Origin: Novosphingobium sp.
GTDB taxonomy: Bacteria; Pseudomonadota; Alphaproteobacteria; Sphingomonadales; Sphingomonadaceae
DNA: 64,000 nucleotides
Assembly (NCBI RefSeq): GCF_030696665.1
Contig: NZ_JAUYRV010000028.1
Coordinates: 186,001 to 250,000, forward strand
Direction of reading: 5' to 3'
Position 1 is the first letter of the stretch, and the number at the start of each line of letters is the position of its first letter. A program made the position numbers and the translations under genes. Of the stretch, positions 38,444 through 48,225 are shown in pieces. Below the pieces are notes generated by a model. The model saw only the letters and a program-made list of their open reading frames with translations, was not told where the DNA came from and searched no databases.

Positions 38444-39937
38444 CTAACGCACCCCGGCCAGCGCCTTCTGCCGCCGCCGCTGCACCGAACTGCCAAGCCC
38501 GATCGCCTCTCGATACTTCGCCACCGTGCGCCGGGCGAGATCGAAGCCCTTGGCCTTCAGCAGATCGACCAGCGCATCGTCAGAAAGGATTGCCTTGGGA
38601 TCTTCTGCATCGATCAGCGTGCGGATCGCCGCTTTCACCGCCTCTGCCGAAGCACCCTCGCCATCGGATGAGCCGACGCCAGAGGTGAAGAAATACTTCA
38701 GTTCAAACGTGCCGCGATTGCAGTGCAGATACTTGTTTGAAGTCACGCGGCTGACGGTCGATTCGTGCATCTCGATAGCCTCGGCCACTTGCCGCAGCGT
38801 CAGCGGGCGCAGATGGGCCACGCCGTGGCGGAAAAAACCGTCCTGCTGCTTCACGATTTCCGCTGCCACTTTCAGGATGGTCTTCTGCCGCTGGTCCAGC
38901 GCCTTCAGCAACCAGTTGGCATCGGCCAGCTTCTCGCCCAACCACGCCTTGGCCTCCTTGCCCACGCAGGCCCCGCGCATTTCTACGTAATAGCTGCGGT
39001 TGACGATCAGGCGCGGCAGCGTGGCCTGATTGATCGCAATGTCCCAGCCACCGCCTGCGGTGCTGCGGATCAGGATATCGGGCACCACCGATTCCGCCGC
39101 GCCCCCGCCAAAGCGCAGGCCGGGGCGCGGATCATAGCTGCGCAGTTCGGCCAGCATGTCGGCAAAGTCTTCGTCATCCACCTGGCACAACCGCTTCAGC
39201 CGCGCGATTTCCCCGCGCGCCACCAGTTCCAGATTGGCGATCAGCCGCGCCATGCACGGGTCGTATCGGTCCGCTTCCTTGGCCTGCAGCGCAATGCATT
39301 CGGCCAGATTGCGTGCGCCGATGCCCGTCGGATCAAGCGATTGCACCAGCCCCAGCGCGCGTTCCACCACCACGGCGGAAAGCCCCAGCGCGTCGGCCAC
39401 TTCGCCAAGGCTGATGCGCAAATATCCGGTCTCGTCCAACTGGTCGATCAGCCACCGCGCCACGAACAGCAGTTGCTGGTCAGACGTGGCCGCACCGATC
39501 TGGCCGTGGAGGTGTTCGGCGAGCGTTAGGTCAAAATGGCCGTGTTCATCGATATCCGGCCCTTCGCCGCCACTGCCGGTGCTTTCGCGTGCAGAAGACA
39601 GTTCAAGCCGCGCACCGTCCCCGGTATCGCGGTCCCGGTCGAGCGCCGACGCGTCGATATCAAGCGGTCGGTCCTCTGCCACGCGCCCTTCGGACACGAG
39701 CTGATCCACCGGCGAGGATTCCAGATGCGTGCGGCGCAATTCCTCAGGGATGCCTTCCCCGATTTCGACCGGCGCGGAATCGCCCACATCCAGCAGCGGA
39801 TTGGCGTCCAGCGCCTCACCTATGAACGTCTCAACCTCAAGGTTGGACAGCGCCAGAAGCTTGATCGCCTGCTGCAACTGCGGCGTCATCACCAGCGACT
39901 GGGTTTGCCGGATATCCAGCCTTGGCCCCAAAGCCAT
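38444..39937 (-). CDS. rpoN: RNA polymerase sigma-54 factor
   Basis: Sigma factor for enhancer-dependent promoters. The 497-residue protein has the N-terminal activator-interacting region I (RLDIRQTQSLVMTPQLQQAIKLL), an acidic region II, the core-binding domain, the HTH region with HESTVSRVTSNKYL, and the C-terminal RpoN box ARRTVAKYRE. It lies downstream of lptB on the same strand, the common proteobacterial arrangement, and converges with the redox operon. Length is normal. Confidence 0.96.
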   Translation of the reverse strand: MALGPRLDIRQTQSLVMTPQLQQAIKLLALSNLEVETFIGEALDANPLLDVGDSAPVEIGEGIPEELRRTHLESSPVDQLVSEGRVAEDRPLDIDASALDRDRDTGDGARLELSSARESTGSGGEGPDIDEHGHFDLTLAEHLHGQIGAATSDQQLLFVARWLIDQLDETGYLRISLGEVADALGLSAVVVERALGLVQSLDPTGIGARNLAECIALQAKEADRYDPCMARLIANLELVARGEIARLKRLCQVDDEDFADMLAELRSYDPRPGLRFGGGAAESVVPDILIRSTAGGGWDIAINQATLPRLIVNRSYYVEMRGACVGKEAKAWLGEKLADANWLLKALDQRQKTILKVAAEIVKQQDGFFRHGVAHLRPLTLRQVAEAIEMHESTVSRVTSNKYLHCNRGTFELKYFFTSGVGSSDGEGASAEAVKAAIRTLIDAEDPKAILSDDALVDLLKAKGFDLARRTVAKYREAIGLGSSVQRRRQKALAGVR

Positions 39938-39963
39938 AATCTAGATCCCCCCCGAGACCTGCA

Positions 39964-40740
39964 TTACAGCGTAAAGCCCTCGCCAAGGTAGAGGCGCCGC
40001 ACGTTGGCATCGGCCACCAGCGCCTCGGGGCTGCCGGCAAACAGCACCTGCCCGCCATAAATGATGCAGGCGCGGTCCACGATGTCCAGCGTTTCGCGCA
40101 CGTTATGATCGGTGATAAGCACACCGATCCCGCGCTCCGACAGGTCTTTCACCAGATGGCGGATATCGTTGATCGATAGCGGATCGATGCCTGCAAAAGG
40201 TTCGTCGAGCAGGATGATCGAAGGCCGTGCGGCAAGCGCGCGGGCAATCTCGCAGCGGCGGCGTTCGCCGCCTGAAAGCGCCATCGCCGGGCTGGCGCGC
40301 AGCCGGGTCAGGCCGAATTCGTCAAGCAGCCGCTCCAGCTCCGCCTCACGCGTGGCCTTGTCCGGTTCGATCAGTTCGAGCACGGTGGAGATGTTCTGCT
40401 CGACCGTCATCCCCCGGAAAATCGAGGTTTCCTGTGGCAGATAGCCGAGACCCAGGATCGCGCGGCGGTACATCGGCAGCTTGGTAATATCCACGCCATC
40501 GAGCAGGATGCGCCCCGAATCCGGGCGGACAAGTCCCATGATCGAATAGAAGCACGTGGTCTTGCCCGCGCCGTTGGGGCCAAGCAGGCCCAGCACTTCG
40601 CCTTTGCCCACCGACAGCGAAATATCGGTCAGGACCGCCCGCTTGTCATAGCTTTTGGCGATGGACACGACCTCCAGCCCGCCCTGCGGAATCGGGGGGG
40701 CCGCGTTGGCAGGGGCTGCGGTTTCTTCGATCGTGGTCAT
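39964..40740 (-). CDS. lptB: LPS export ABC ATPase LptB
   Basis: ATPase that powers lipopolysaccharide extraction from the inner membrane together with LptFG. The 258-residue protein has Walker [14 protein letters not shown], the LptB-type Q-loop LGYLPQETSIFRGMTVEQN, signature ALSGGERRR, Walker B IILLDEPFAGIDP and H-loop ITDHNVRETL. The N-terminus is extended by about 20 residues of Ala/Pro-rich sequence. The ATG at 40740 is used; a TTG directly before it is in frame. The usual upstream genes lptC and lptA are not here: the next gene upstream is divergent. Confidence 0.95.
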   Translation of the reverse strand: MTTIEETAAPANAAPPIPQGGLEVVSIAKSYDKRAVLTDISLSVGKGEVLGLLGPNGAGKTTCFYSIMGLVRPDSGRILLDGVDITKLPMYRRAILGLGYLPQETSIFRGMTVEQNISTVLELIEPDKATREAELERLLDEFGLTRLRASPAMALSGGERRRCEIARALAARPSIILLDEPFAGIDPLSINDIRHLVKDLSERGIGVLITDHNVRETLDIVDRACIIYGGQVLFAGSPEALVADANVRRLYLGEGFTL

Positions 40741-40970
40741 CAATCAGCTCGGCAGTTTCAACAGCTTGGGGTGCAACCATTAGCGGGTCGGCCCCGCAGT
40801 TCAAACCCCGCGCTGCAAGTTTGGCAGGATTTATGCATGCCGGTGTCTAGGCCGGTGTAACGCGTCCACATTAAATCCCGGTGAAGGACACTTGAATTGC
40901 AATAGGCCTTGCAGGGCGCGTCTGTGCATGATTTATTCGATACGGAGCAGGACAACAGAGGCAAAGAGCC

Positions 40971-41360
40971 ATGAACAAGGCCTTAAACTCGCAAAGTGCA
41001 CAGGTCGCATCAGTACAGGCCGCCTCGTCGGCCAAGGTAGATTGGCGCAAGAAGATGAGCGACAATGTCGCCTATGGCCTGCTGGTCTATACCGGCCTGC
41101 AAATCTTCGTAACCATGCACGAAATTCAGGGGACGAGCGCGTCGATCCTGCCGCTGTTCGTGCTGGTGGTGCTCGTCGCCGCGATCATCCCGTTGTTCCG
41201 CCAGTTTGAACGCCGCTGGGAAGCGCTGACCGATGAACAGGCGCACAACATGGCCTATAAGGCCGCATTCCGGCGCGATCAGATCCGCGTGTGGCTACTC
41301 GCCGCGATCCTGCCGCTGGTGATTACCGGGGTCTATCGCGGGCTATCGATGCTTTTCTGA
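40971..41360 (+). CDS. Small membrane protein of unknown function
   Basis: A 129-residue protein with a Ser/Gln/Ala-rich cytosolic start, then about three membrane helices (near 33-50, 58-77 and 108-127) separated by a charged loop with FRQFERRWEALTDEQAHNMAYKAAFRRDQIRVW. I cannot assign a family. AAAGAG lies before the ATG. It is divergent from lptB across about 230 bases and is followed by pmbA on the same strand. Its charge pattern and length suggest an accessory or scaffold role rather than transport. Confidence 0.75.
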   Translation: MNKALNSQSAQVASVQAASSAKVDWRKKMSDNVAYGLLVYTGLQIFVTMHEIQGTSASILPLFVLVVLVAAIIPLFRQFERRWEALTDEQAHNMAYKAAFRRDQIRVWLLAAILPLVITGVYRGLSMLF

Positions 41361-41442
41361 CGCAGGCTTGTTCCACCCATGATTGCTAGCAGGCCGTCCC
41401 TGTTCTAGACCGCGCGACCTTGCTGTTGCGAAAGGTCAATCC

Positions 41443-42789
41443 ATGCTTTCACTCGCCGATGCCCGCGAACGCTGCGAAGCGCTGATCCAGCGCGCGCGCC
41501 GCGCAGGCGCAGAGGCGGGCGATGCGGTCTATGTTGGCAGCGCTTCCGAATCGGTGTCGGTCCGGCTGGGTGCGCTGGAAGATGTGGAACGCTCTGAATC
41601 CGAAAGCGTGGGCCTGCGCGTGTTTGTCGGCGGCGCATCGGCCTCGATCGGATCGACCGACCTTGGCGATGCTGCGCTGGATGAACTCGCCAGCCGGGCA
41701 GTGGCAATGGCGCGGCTCGCTCCGGCGGACAAGTTTGCAGGGCTTGCGGCCGAAGAGCTGTTGCTGCGCGGCGAAGCGCTTGACCTTGATCTGGACGATG
41801 CCACCGAACGCAGCCCGGCAGAACTGCGCCGCCTTGCCGAGGAGGCAGAGGATGCCGCGCGCGCCATTCCGGGCGTGACCAACAGTGAAGGCGGCGGGGC
41901 CAGCGCCGGGCGCGGGCTGTTCGCGCTGGCCACCAGCCACGGCTTTTCCGGGGCGTATGCCGCCTCCAGCCACAGCGTTTCGGCCAGCGTCGTTGCGGGC
42001 GAAGGCAGCACGATGCAGCGCGACTATTCGTGGCGCAGCACCCGCCATGCCGCCGATCTGCCCAGCCCCGATGTGATCGGACGCGAGGCGGGTGAACGTG
42101 CCGTGCGCCGCCTCAATCCGGGGCGGGTCAAAAGCGGGCCAATGCCGGTGGTGTTCGATCCACGTGTCGCCAACTCACTTGTCGGCCACCTGATCGGCGC
42201 AATGTCGGGCGCGTCCATTGCGCGCCGGGCCAGCTTTCTGCTTGATCGCGATGGCCAGAAGCTGTTCGATTCGGCGATCACCATTACGGACAATCCGCTC
42301 GTCCAGCGCGGCATGCGCTCGCGACCGTTCGATGGCGAAGGCCTGCCTACCGGCCCGCGCAAACTCGTCGACGCAGGACACATCACCGGCTGGCTGATGG
42401 ATGCCGCCGCCGCGCGCCAACTGGACGCCATGCCCACCGGCCACGCTTCGCGCGGATCATCGGGTGCGCCGCATGTCACCTCCAGCAATGTGGTCCTGCA
42501 ACCAGGCAGCCTGACCCCGGCCGAACTGATGGCTGACATTGCCGATGGCGTTTATGTGACCGAACTGATTGGGCACGGCGTCAACAGCGTAACCGGCGAT
42601 TACAGCCGGGGCGCTTCGGGCTTCCGCATCGTGAATGGAGAACTGGCCGGGCCGATTGCCGAGTTTACCGTAGCGGGCCACCTGATCGAAATGTTCGCCG
42701 CGCTGACGCCTGCAAACGACCTTGAAATCTATCGCGGCATCGATTCGCCCACGCTGCGGGTGGACGGGATGAGCATTGCGGGGGATTGA
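41443..42789 (+). CDS. pmbA: TldE/PmbA, partner of the TldD protease
   Basis: Non-catalytic half of the TldD/TldE protease. The 448-residue protein has the family fold without the HExxxH zinc motif. Recognisable blocks are SVSVRLGALEDVERSESESVGL near 32-53, PMPVVFDPRVANSLVGHL, and the C-terminal LIGHGVNSVTGDYSRGASGF. AAAGG lies seven bases before the ATG at 41443; the frame is open to 41383 without ribosome-site support. tldD is at 22526-23965. Confidence 0.94.
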   Translation: MLSLADARERCEALIQRARRAGAEAGDAVYVGSASESVSVRLGALEDVERSESESVGLRVFVGGASASIGSTDLGDAALDELASRAVAMARLAPADKFAGLAAEELLLRGEALDLDLDDATERSPAELRRLAEEAEDAARAIPGVTNSEGGGASAGRGLFALATSHGFSGAYAASSHSVSASVVAGEGSTMQRDYSWRSTRHAADLPSPDVIGREAGERAVRRLNPGRVKSGPMPVVFDPRVANSLVGHLIGAMSGASIARRASFLLDRDGQKLFDSAITITDNPLVQRGMRSRPFDGEGLPTGPRKLVDAGHITGWLMDAAAARQLDAMPTGHASRGSSGAPHVTSSNVVLQPGSLTPAELMADIADGVYVTELIGHGVNSVTGDYSRGASGFRIVNGELAGPIAEFTVAGHLIEMFAALTPANDLEIYRGIDSPTLRVDGMSIAGD

Positions 42790-42795
42790 GCGAAA

Positions 42796-42917
42796 GCCCA
42801 CCCCCAACCCCTCCCGCTTGCGGGAGGGGGGAAGCAGTCCTGCCTTTGCCCTCCCGCAGGCGGGAGGGCCGCGAGACTTAGCGAGCCGAAGGCGAGGTTA
42901 GTCGCAGCGGGGTGGGC
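42796..42917. repeat. Composite palindromic element, copy 2 (inverted orientation)
   Basis: Same element as 12315-12423 in the opposite direction: GCCCACCCCC at the left, two CCTCCCGC/GCGGGAGG hairpins, then the complement of AAGTCTCGCGGCCCTCCCG and GCTGCGACTAAC, ending GGGGTGGGC. Lies between the converging pmbA and ppa. Confidence 0.8.
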
Positions 42918-42931
42918 AAAGCCGCAAACGC

Positions 42932-42974
42932 AAAAAAGGGGGCGCGGGTTCAGCTGTACCCGCGCCCCCTTTTC
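42932..42974. terminator. Bidirectional terminator between pmbA and ppa
   Basis: A long stem pairing AAAAGGGGGCGCGGGT with ACCCGCGCCCCCTTTT around eight bases, with A and T runs on the two sides. It lies 18 bases past the ppa stop. Confidence 0.9.
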
Positions 42975-42991
42975 AACTCTGGCGAAACCGC

Positions 42992-43528
42992 TCAGCCCTT
43001 GGCGTTCTTGGCGCGCTCAATGGCTTCCAGCGTGATCTGGCGGGCGTCTTCTGCGCCGCCCCACGTGCCCACGCGCACCCACTTGTCCTTTTCCAGGTCC
43101 TTGTAGTGCGTGAAGAAGTGTTCGATCTGCTGCATCACGATCTCGGGCAGATCTTCGCGTTCCTTCACGTCCGAATAGTACGGGAAGGTCGAATCGACCG
43201 GCACGCAGACCAGCTTTTCATCGCCGCCATGCTCGTCTTCAAGGTTCAGCACCGCAATCGGGCGAGCGCGGACGACCGAGCCTGCCAGGAACGGCGAACG
43301 CGCGATGACCAGCGCATCCAGCGGATCGCCATCGGGCGAAAGCGTGTGCGGGACAAAGCCGTAGTTCGCCGGATAGCGCATCGGCGTGTGCAGGATGCGG
43401 TCCACGAACAATGCGCCTGAAGCCTTGTCGAACTCATACTTCACCGGCTCACCGCCGATGGGAACTTCGATGACCACGTTCAGGCTTTCCGGCGGATTAT
43501 CACCGGTGGGAATCATGTCGATGCGCAT
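42992..43528 (-). CDS. ppa: Inorganic pyrophosphatase
   Basis: Family I soluble pyrophosphatase, which pulls biosynthetic reactions forward by hydrolysing PPi. The 178-residue protein has the metal-site signature DGDPLDALV, the preceding YGFVPHTL, and EKDKWVRVGTW near the C-terminus. Size and order of motifs are normal for bacterial hexameric enzymes. It is converging with pmbA across a strong terminator. Confidence 0.97.
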   Translation of the reverse strand: MRIDMIPTGDNPPESLNVVIEVPIGGEPVKYEFDKASGALFVDRILHTPMRYPANYGFVPHTLSPDGDPLDALVIARSPFLAGSVVRARPIAVLNLEDEHGGDEKLVCVPVDSTFPYYSDVKEREDLPEIVMQQIEHFFTHYKDLEKDKWVRVGTWGGAEDARQITLEAIERAKNAKG

Positions 43529-43643
43529 CTTTGCCCCTGTTCGTTGGGTGGAGAGAATGCGCAGGCCCTAGCGAAGCGGCTTGTGCGCCGCAACAAGACT
43601 TATGGCGAAATGGTCCCCGCACTGGCGCGAGGACCATTTCGAG

Positions 43644-45596
43644 TCATTTCTTCGCGGCTGTAACGGGCCGCTTGGGTTCAAGCAGCAGGTCCAGCCCGGT
43701 TGGTGCCTTGCCAGGGGCCACGCGCTCCAGCCACGGGTAGCGCAAGCCGTCCTTGTAATCGATGCGGATGGTGTCGAACCGGTCGCCGCGCTTGACCAGC
43801 AGGTCGAGCGGCGTGCCCTTTTCCCCCTTGGCCGCAGTGATGGCCTTCTTCAGGTCGTCCGCACTATACGTCACGCCGTTCACCGCCATCACTTGGGCGC
43901 CCGTCACGATCCCGGCGTTGAAGGCGGGGCTGTCCCACCGCGTTCCGGTGACCTTGCCGTCCTTGTCCAGCGAGATGCCGATGGAATTGCCAAGGCTCAG
44001 CCCCTTGCCAAACTCCATTGCCGCCTTGGTGAAGGGGTTCGGCTCTTCCTTCCACACCAGCTTGTAGCCGCCCTTGGCGATCCCGTTCAGCGGCGCGGGC
44101 TGGCCCGGCTGGTTGATGCGGGTGTCGATCAGCTTGGCCCAGTCATAGGGGTAAAGCGCGTTCAGCTTGGTCACGATCTCGTCCACCTCGAACGGGATCT
44201 GGCCATAATCACCCGGATTCATGCCGAAAAACGCCTTGGCGAAATCGTCGATGGATTTCTTGCCGCCGGTGCCTTCGCGCAGGATCTGGTCAATCTCCAG
44301 CCACACCAGCGCGCCTTCGGTGTAATAGTCCTCGTTGCGGGCGAGTGAAGGATAGGGCTTGGGCTTGCGCGATGCGAAGACCGGATCGAACCCGGTGTCC
44401 TCGACCGAACGCCATTCCCGCCCCGGCTGCTGCGTGTAACCACCGGCCCAGCCCGCCAGCATGCCCAGCACGATGTCCTTGCCCTGCAATCCCGACCGCG
44501 CGGCCAGCACGGCCCCCCAGAACTGGTCCTGCCCTTCATAGGTCCACAGCAGATCGCCCTGCATCGGCTGGCGATAATCGGGCGTCCACAGCCGCGCCGG
44601 GCGGCGGAACTTGCCCGACCACGAATGCGCATATTCGTGCGGCAGCAGGTTGCGGTCCCACTCCTGCTTGTCCCACGCGGTAAAGGCTTCCGGCTCCAAC
44701 TGGTTCTCGCTCGACCGGTGGTGCTCCAGCCCGATCCCGCCGATCTTGTCCGAAAGCGCGAGCAGGAATTCGTAGTGGTCGAAGTGGTTTGCCCCAAACG
44801 CCAGCTTCGCCTCGTCCACCAGCGCCGAATGCGCGGCGATGTGTTCGGGCTTGGCCTCAAGCTGCTCGGGCTTGTCCGCCACGACATTGAGCGTGACCTT
44901 CTGGCCCAGATCCCACTTCTTGAAATAGCGCCCCGCAAAGATCGGCGAATCGACCAGCGTCTCGTAATCCGTCTCGGCCCACGTCGCGCGGTTTCCGTTC
45001 AGGCTCATACCGTCCAGCGCGGTCGCAGCGGTCCAGCCCTGCGGCAGGGTTACGCTGGGCTTCACCTTGATCTGCCGCACGTAATGACCCGCCGGATAAA
45101 GGCTCATCTTCTCCCACTGCAGGTTCAGCATTTCGGGCGTCATCGTCACACGCCCCTCGGCAGAGGCGAGCGGCGAGGTGTGGACGAACTTGGCGGTCAC
45201 CGCCTTTGCGCCAGCGGGCAGCATTACGTGGAAGGCATATACCTCTACGCGGTCCCGCTTCCACTCCACCGGCTTGCCATCGACAAAGAACTGCACGCCC
45301 ACCAGCTCGGACAGCGGACCGCGCGGGCCGTGGTTGCCGGGCAGCCATTGCGGGAACAGCAGGATCAGCTCTTTGGCGCCCGATGCCACCGGGATCACCT
45401 GCGTCACGCGATAGGCGCGGCGCATCGTGTCAGACGCATCAATATCCAGCGTCATCGTGCCGGGATAGGCCACGTCCTGCGCATCGGGCACGGTCTGCGT
45501 GATCGGCACGGCCATCGGCGCGGAGTTGGCAGCAAGCGCTTGTTGCGAGACGGAAAGGGCGAGGAGGAGCGGGGCGACCGCGAGTTTCTTCAGCAT
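43644..45596 (-). CDS. Exported M61-family metalloaminopeptidase with C-terminal PDZ domain
   Basis: Zinc peptidase of the M61 (glycyl aminopeptidase) family, exported to the periplasm. The protein starts MLKKLAVAPLLLALSVSQQALA, a clear signal peptide, when read from 45596 (650 aa); an ATG at 45608 is the alternative. The active-site block is LLPHEYAHSW near residue 318, preceded by IGLEHHRSS. A PDZ domain occupies about 535-625 (GNSIGISLDKDGKVTGTRWDSPAFNAGI...). Length is typical. It is divergent from hisS. Confidence 0.9.
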   Translation of the reverse strand: MLKKLAVAPLLLALSVSQQALAANSAPMAVPITQTVPDAQDVAYPGTMTLDIDASDTMRRAYRVTQVIPVASGAKELILLFPQWLPGNHGPRGPLSELVGVQFFVDGKPVEWKRDRVEVYAFHVMLPAGAKAVTAKFVHTSPLASAEGRVTMTPEMLNLQWEKMSLYPAGHYVRQIKVKPSVTLPQGWTAATALDGMSLNGNRATWAETDYETLVDSPIFAGRYFKKWDLGQKVTLNVVADKPEQLEAKPEHIAAHSALVDEAKLAFGANHFDHYEFLLALSDKIGGIGLEHHRSSENQLEPEAFTAWDKQEWDRNLLPHEYAHSWSGKFRRPARLWTPDYRQPMQGDLLWTYEGQDQFWGAVLAARSGLQGKDIVLGMLAGWAGGYTQQPGREWRSVEDTGFDPVFASRKPKPYPSLARNEDYYTEGALVWLEIDQILREGTGGKKSIDDFAKAFFGMNPGDYGQIPFEVDEIVTKLNALYPYDWAKLIDTRINQPGQPAPLNGIAKGGYKLVWKEEPNPFTKAAMEFGKGLSLGNSIGISLDKDGKVTGTRWDSPAFNAGIVTGAQVMAVNGVTYSADDLKKAITAAKGEKGTPLDLLVKRGDRFDTIRIDYKDGLRYPWLERVAPGKAPTGLDLLLEPKRPVTAAKK

Positions 45597-45695
45597 GGGG
45601 CAGTTCATGGCGCGATGCGGTCACAATCGCAACCATCGGCAAGCGCCTTTTTTGCAAGACTTTCCGTTTGCGCGCTTTCCGGCTAATCGCGCGGC

Positions 45696-46937
45696 ATGAG
45701 CACCCAGACCCCACAAGCAATCCGCGGCACCCAGGACATCTTCGGCCCCGATGCCGAAGCCTTCGCCTTCGTCGTCGAAACGTTCGAGCGCGTTCGCAAG
45801 CTCTACCGCTTCCGCCGCATCGAAATGCCGGTGTTCGAAAAGACCGCCGTGTTCAGCCGCTCGCTGGGCGAGACGACCGATGTTGTCTCCAAGGAAATGT
45901 ACAGCTTCGAGGATCGCGGCGGGGAATCGCTGACCCTGCGCCCCGAATTCACTGCCGGCATCGCGCGCGCCTACCTCACCGACGGCTGGCAGCAGTACGC
46001 GCCGCTGAAAGTCGCCACCCACGGCCCGCTGTTCCGCTATGAACGCCCGCAAAAGGGCCGCTACCGCCAGTTCCACCAGATCGATGCCGAAGTGATCGGC
46101 GCGGGCGAACCGCAGGCCGACGTCGAACTGCTGGTGATGGCCGACCAGTTGCTCAAGGAACTGGGCATTCAGGACGGCGTGACGCTGCAACTGAACACGC
46201 TGGGCGATGGCGCCAGCCGCGAAGCATGGCGCACCGCATTGATCGACTATTTCCGCGCCGTGAAGGGCGATCTTTCGGAAGATTCGCAGGACCGTCTGGA
46301 ACGTAACCCCTTGCGCATCCTCGACAGCAAAGACCCGCGCGACAAGGTGTTTATGGCCGACGCGCCCAAGATCGACGATTTCCTGAGCGATGAAGCACAG
46401 GACTTCTTCGCCAAAGTGAAGAGCGGGCTGGATGCCGCCGGGGTCAAGTATGATCGCTCACAGTCGCTGGTGCGCGGGCTGGACTACTACCGCCACACGG
46501 CCTTCGAATTCGTCACCGACCGTCTGGGCGCACAGGGCACCGTGCTGGGCGGTGGCCGCTATGACGGGTTGATGGAAGCGCTTGGCGGCGCGGCGACGCC
46601 TGCGGTCGGCTGGGCAGCGGGGATTGAGCGGTTGGCGATGTTGGTTGGAGATAGAGGTGAGCCCAAGGCTGATGTGATCGTGGTCGTGGAAGATGACACG
46701 CTGCTTTCAAGGGGTATTGCACAAGTCTCTAGGCTGCGCCGCGAAGGATTTTCCGCTGAGCTTTTAGCGTCAGGATCGCTGCGCAAGCGTTTTGATAAGG
46801 CTGTGAAAATGGGCGCTAGCGCCATCCTTGCACTTGCTATTCGAGATGGTCAGCCAGCAGCCAGAAGGCTTGTCGAAGAGACTGCGTCTTCATCGCTTCG
46901 GGAGCAACTCGAAGCAATCGCTGCAGACTTTAAGTGA
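45696..46937 (+). CDS. hisS: Histidyl-tRNA synthetase
   Basis: Class II synthetase charging tRNA-His. The 413-residue protein has motif 1 near the start (AIRGTQDIF), motif 2 with [15 protein letters not shown] and [16 protein letters not shown], the histidine-binding [15 protein letters not shown] and motif 3 [14 protein letters not shown]. The C-terminal anticodon-binding domain follows. The last 300 bases, which encode that domain, have clearly lower GC (my hand count over 46681-46920 is 130 of 240) and use codons rare in neighbouring genes (TTA, AGA, AGG, TCT). The frame is intact. Confidence 0.96.
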   Translation: MSTQTPQAIRGTQDIFGPDAEAFAFVVETFERVRKLYRFRRIEMPVFEKTAVFSRSLGETTDVVSKEMYSFEDRGGESLTLRPEFTAGIARAYLTDGWQQYAPLKVATHGPLFRYERPQKGRYRQFHQIDAEVIGAGEPQADVELLVMADQLLKELGIQDGVTLQLNTLGDGASREAWRTALIDYFRAVKGDLSEDSQDRLERNPLRILDSKDPRDKVFMADAPKIDDFLSDEAQDFFAKVKSGLDAAGVKYDRSQSLVRGLDYYRHTAFEFVTDRLGAQGTVLGGGRYDGLMEALGGAATPAVGWAAGIERLAMLVGDRGEPKADVIVVVEDDTLLSRGIAQVSRLRREGFSAELLASGSLRKRFDKAVKMGASAILALAIRDGQPAARRLVEETASSSLREQLEAIAADFK

Positions 46938-46950
46938 CCAACTCAACCCC

Positions 46951-47038
46951 CGTCACCCCGGGCTTGACCCGGGGTCCCGCTTTTCTTCTCGCGACGGGTA
47001 ACGACCAAGCGGGATCCCGGGTCAAGCCCGGGATGACG
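46951..47038. repeat. 32-bp inverted repeat between hisS and prfA
   Basis: Arms 46951-46982 and 47007-47038 pair with two mismatches. Each arm contains its own palindrome built on CCCGGGCTTGACCCGGG, a dispersed repeat type common in alphaproteobacteria. It ends 17 bases before the prfA start. Confidence 0.85.
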
Positions 47039-47055
47039 AAGTGTGGGGGCAGCGC

Positions 47056-48120
47056 ATGAGCGTATCCGACACCCGCCTCGGCCACCTCACGCACCGCTTC
47101 GCCGAACTCGAAGCGCGGCTTGCGTCGGGCACGCTCGAAGGCGCAGACTTCATCGCCGCCAGCCGCGACTATGCCGAACTCGAACCCGTTGCGCGCATCG
47201 CGCAGGAAATCGCGGCGATGCGCGAGGAACTGGTCAGCCTCGCCACGCTTGACGACCCGGACATGCGCGAACTGGCGGATGAAGAACTCAGCCGCATCCA
47301 CGCCGCGCTGCCCGACGCCGAACTCCGCCTCGCCATCGCGATGCTGCCACGCGATTCGGCAGACGTGCGCCCGGCCATGCTGGAAATCCGCGCAGGCACC
47401 GGGGGCGATGAAGCCGCGCTTTTCGCCGCCGACCTGTTCCGCATGTACGAAAAGTATGCGGCAGAGCAGGGCTGGCGGGTTGAAGTCGTCTCGGTCAACG
47501 CCAACGACATCGGTGGCTACAAGGAAATCGTCGCCAACGTCGCGGGCAACGGCGTGTTCGCCAAGCTAAAGTTCGAAAGCGGCGTTCACCGCGTGCAGCG
47601 CGTGCCCGTCACAGAATCCGGCGGGCGCATCCACACCTCTGCCGCCACCGTCGCTGTTCTGCCCGAGCCTGACGAAGTGGACATTCGCATCGAGGACAAG
47701 GATCTGAAGATCGACGTCTATCGCGCCAGCGGCGCGGGCGGGCAGCATGTGAACACCACCGATTCGGCGGTGCGCATCACCCACTTGCCCACCGGCACCG
47801 TCGTCACCTGCCAGGACGGCCGCAGCCAGCACAAGAACAAGGACAAGGCGATGCAAGTGCTGCGCGCGCGCCTGTTCGAGGCACAGCGCGATGCCGCGCA
47901 AGGTGAAGAGGCCGAGGCGCGCAAGGCGATGGTCGGATCGGGCGACCGTTCCGAACGCATCCGCACCTACAACTTCCCGCAAGGCCGCGTGACCGACCAC
48001 CGCATCAACCTCACGCTCCACCGCCTGCCCGAAGTGCTGGAAGGCACCGGCCTTGCCGAACTGATCGACGCGCTGATCGCCGAAGACCAGTCCAAGCGGC
48101 TGGCCGCGCTGGATGGGTAG
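47056..48120 (+). CDS. prfA: Peptide chain release factor 1
   Basis: Terminates translation at UAA and UAG. The 354-residue protein carries the codon-recognition PxT motif as PVT ([18 protein letters not shown], about residue 184), which marks RF1 rather than RF2, and the catalytic GGQ in [15 protein letters not shown] near 228-230. The ATG at 47056 has GGGGGC upstream, next to the inverted repeat. prmC, whose product methylates the GGQ glutamine, follows. Confidence 0.97.
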   Translation: MSVSDTRLGHLTHRFAELEARLASGTLEGADFIAASRDYAELEPVARIAQEIAAMREELVSLATLDDPDMRELADEELSRIHAALPDAELRLAIAMLPRDSADVRPAMLEIRAGTGGDEAALFAADLFRMYEKYAAEQGWRVEVVSVNANDIGGYKEIVANVAGNGVFAKLKFESGVHRVQRVPVTESGGRIHTSAATVAVLPEPDEVDIRIEDKDLKIDVYRASGAGGQHVNTTDSAVRITHLPTGTVVTCQDGRSQHKNKDKAMQVLRARLFEAQRDAAQGEEAEARKAMVGSGDRSERIRTYNFPQGRVTDHRINLTLHRLPEVLEGTGLAELIDALIAEDQSKRLAALDG

Positions 48121-48144
48121 CCCATCAATCCAAACGCCACGGCG

Positions 48145-48223
48145 TCCCCGCGAAGGCGGGGACCTCAGGCCGTTTACACTGATGTGCCGTAACACGCCTG
48201 AGGCCCCCGCCTTCGCGGGGGAG
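48145..48223. repeat. Inverted repeat with CCTCAGGCCGTTTA core, second copy
   Basis: Arms 48145-48170 and about 48196-48223 are near-perfect reverse complements. The core CCTCAGGCCGTTTA and flanking arms match the element at 18047-18133. The right arm ends GGGGGAGC two bases before the prmC ATG, so the repeat itself supplies the prmC ribosome site. Confidence 0.8.
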
Positions 48224-48225
48224 CA

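Noticed and set aside
46951..47038. CRISPR-like direct repeats among the many GC-rich repeats
   Set aside because: All are inverted, variable in spacing and single-copy at each site; there are no regularly spaced units or cas genes.
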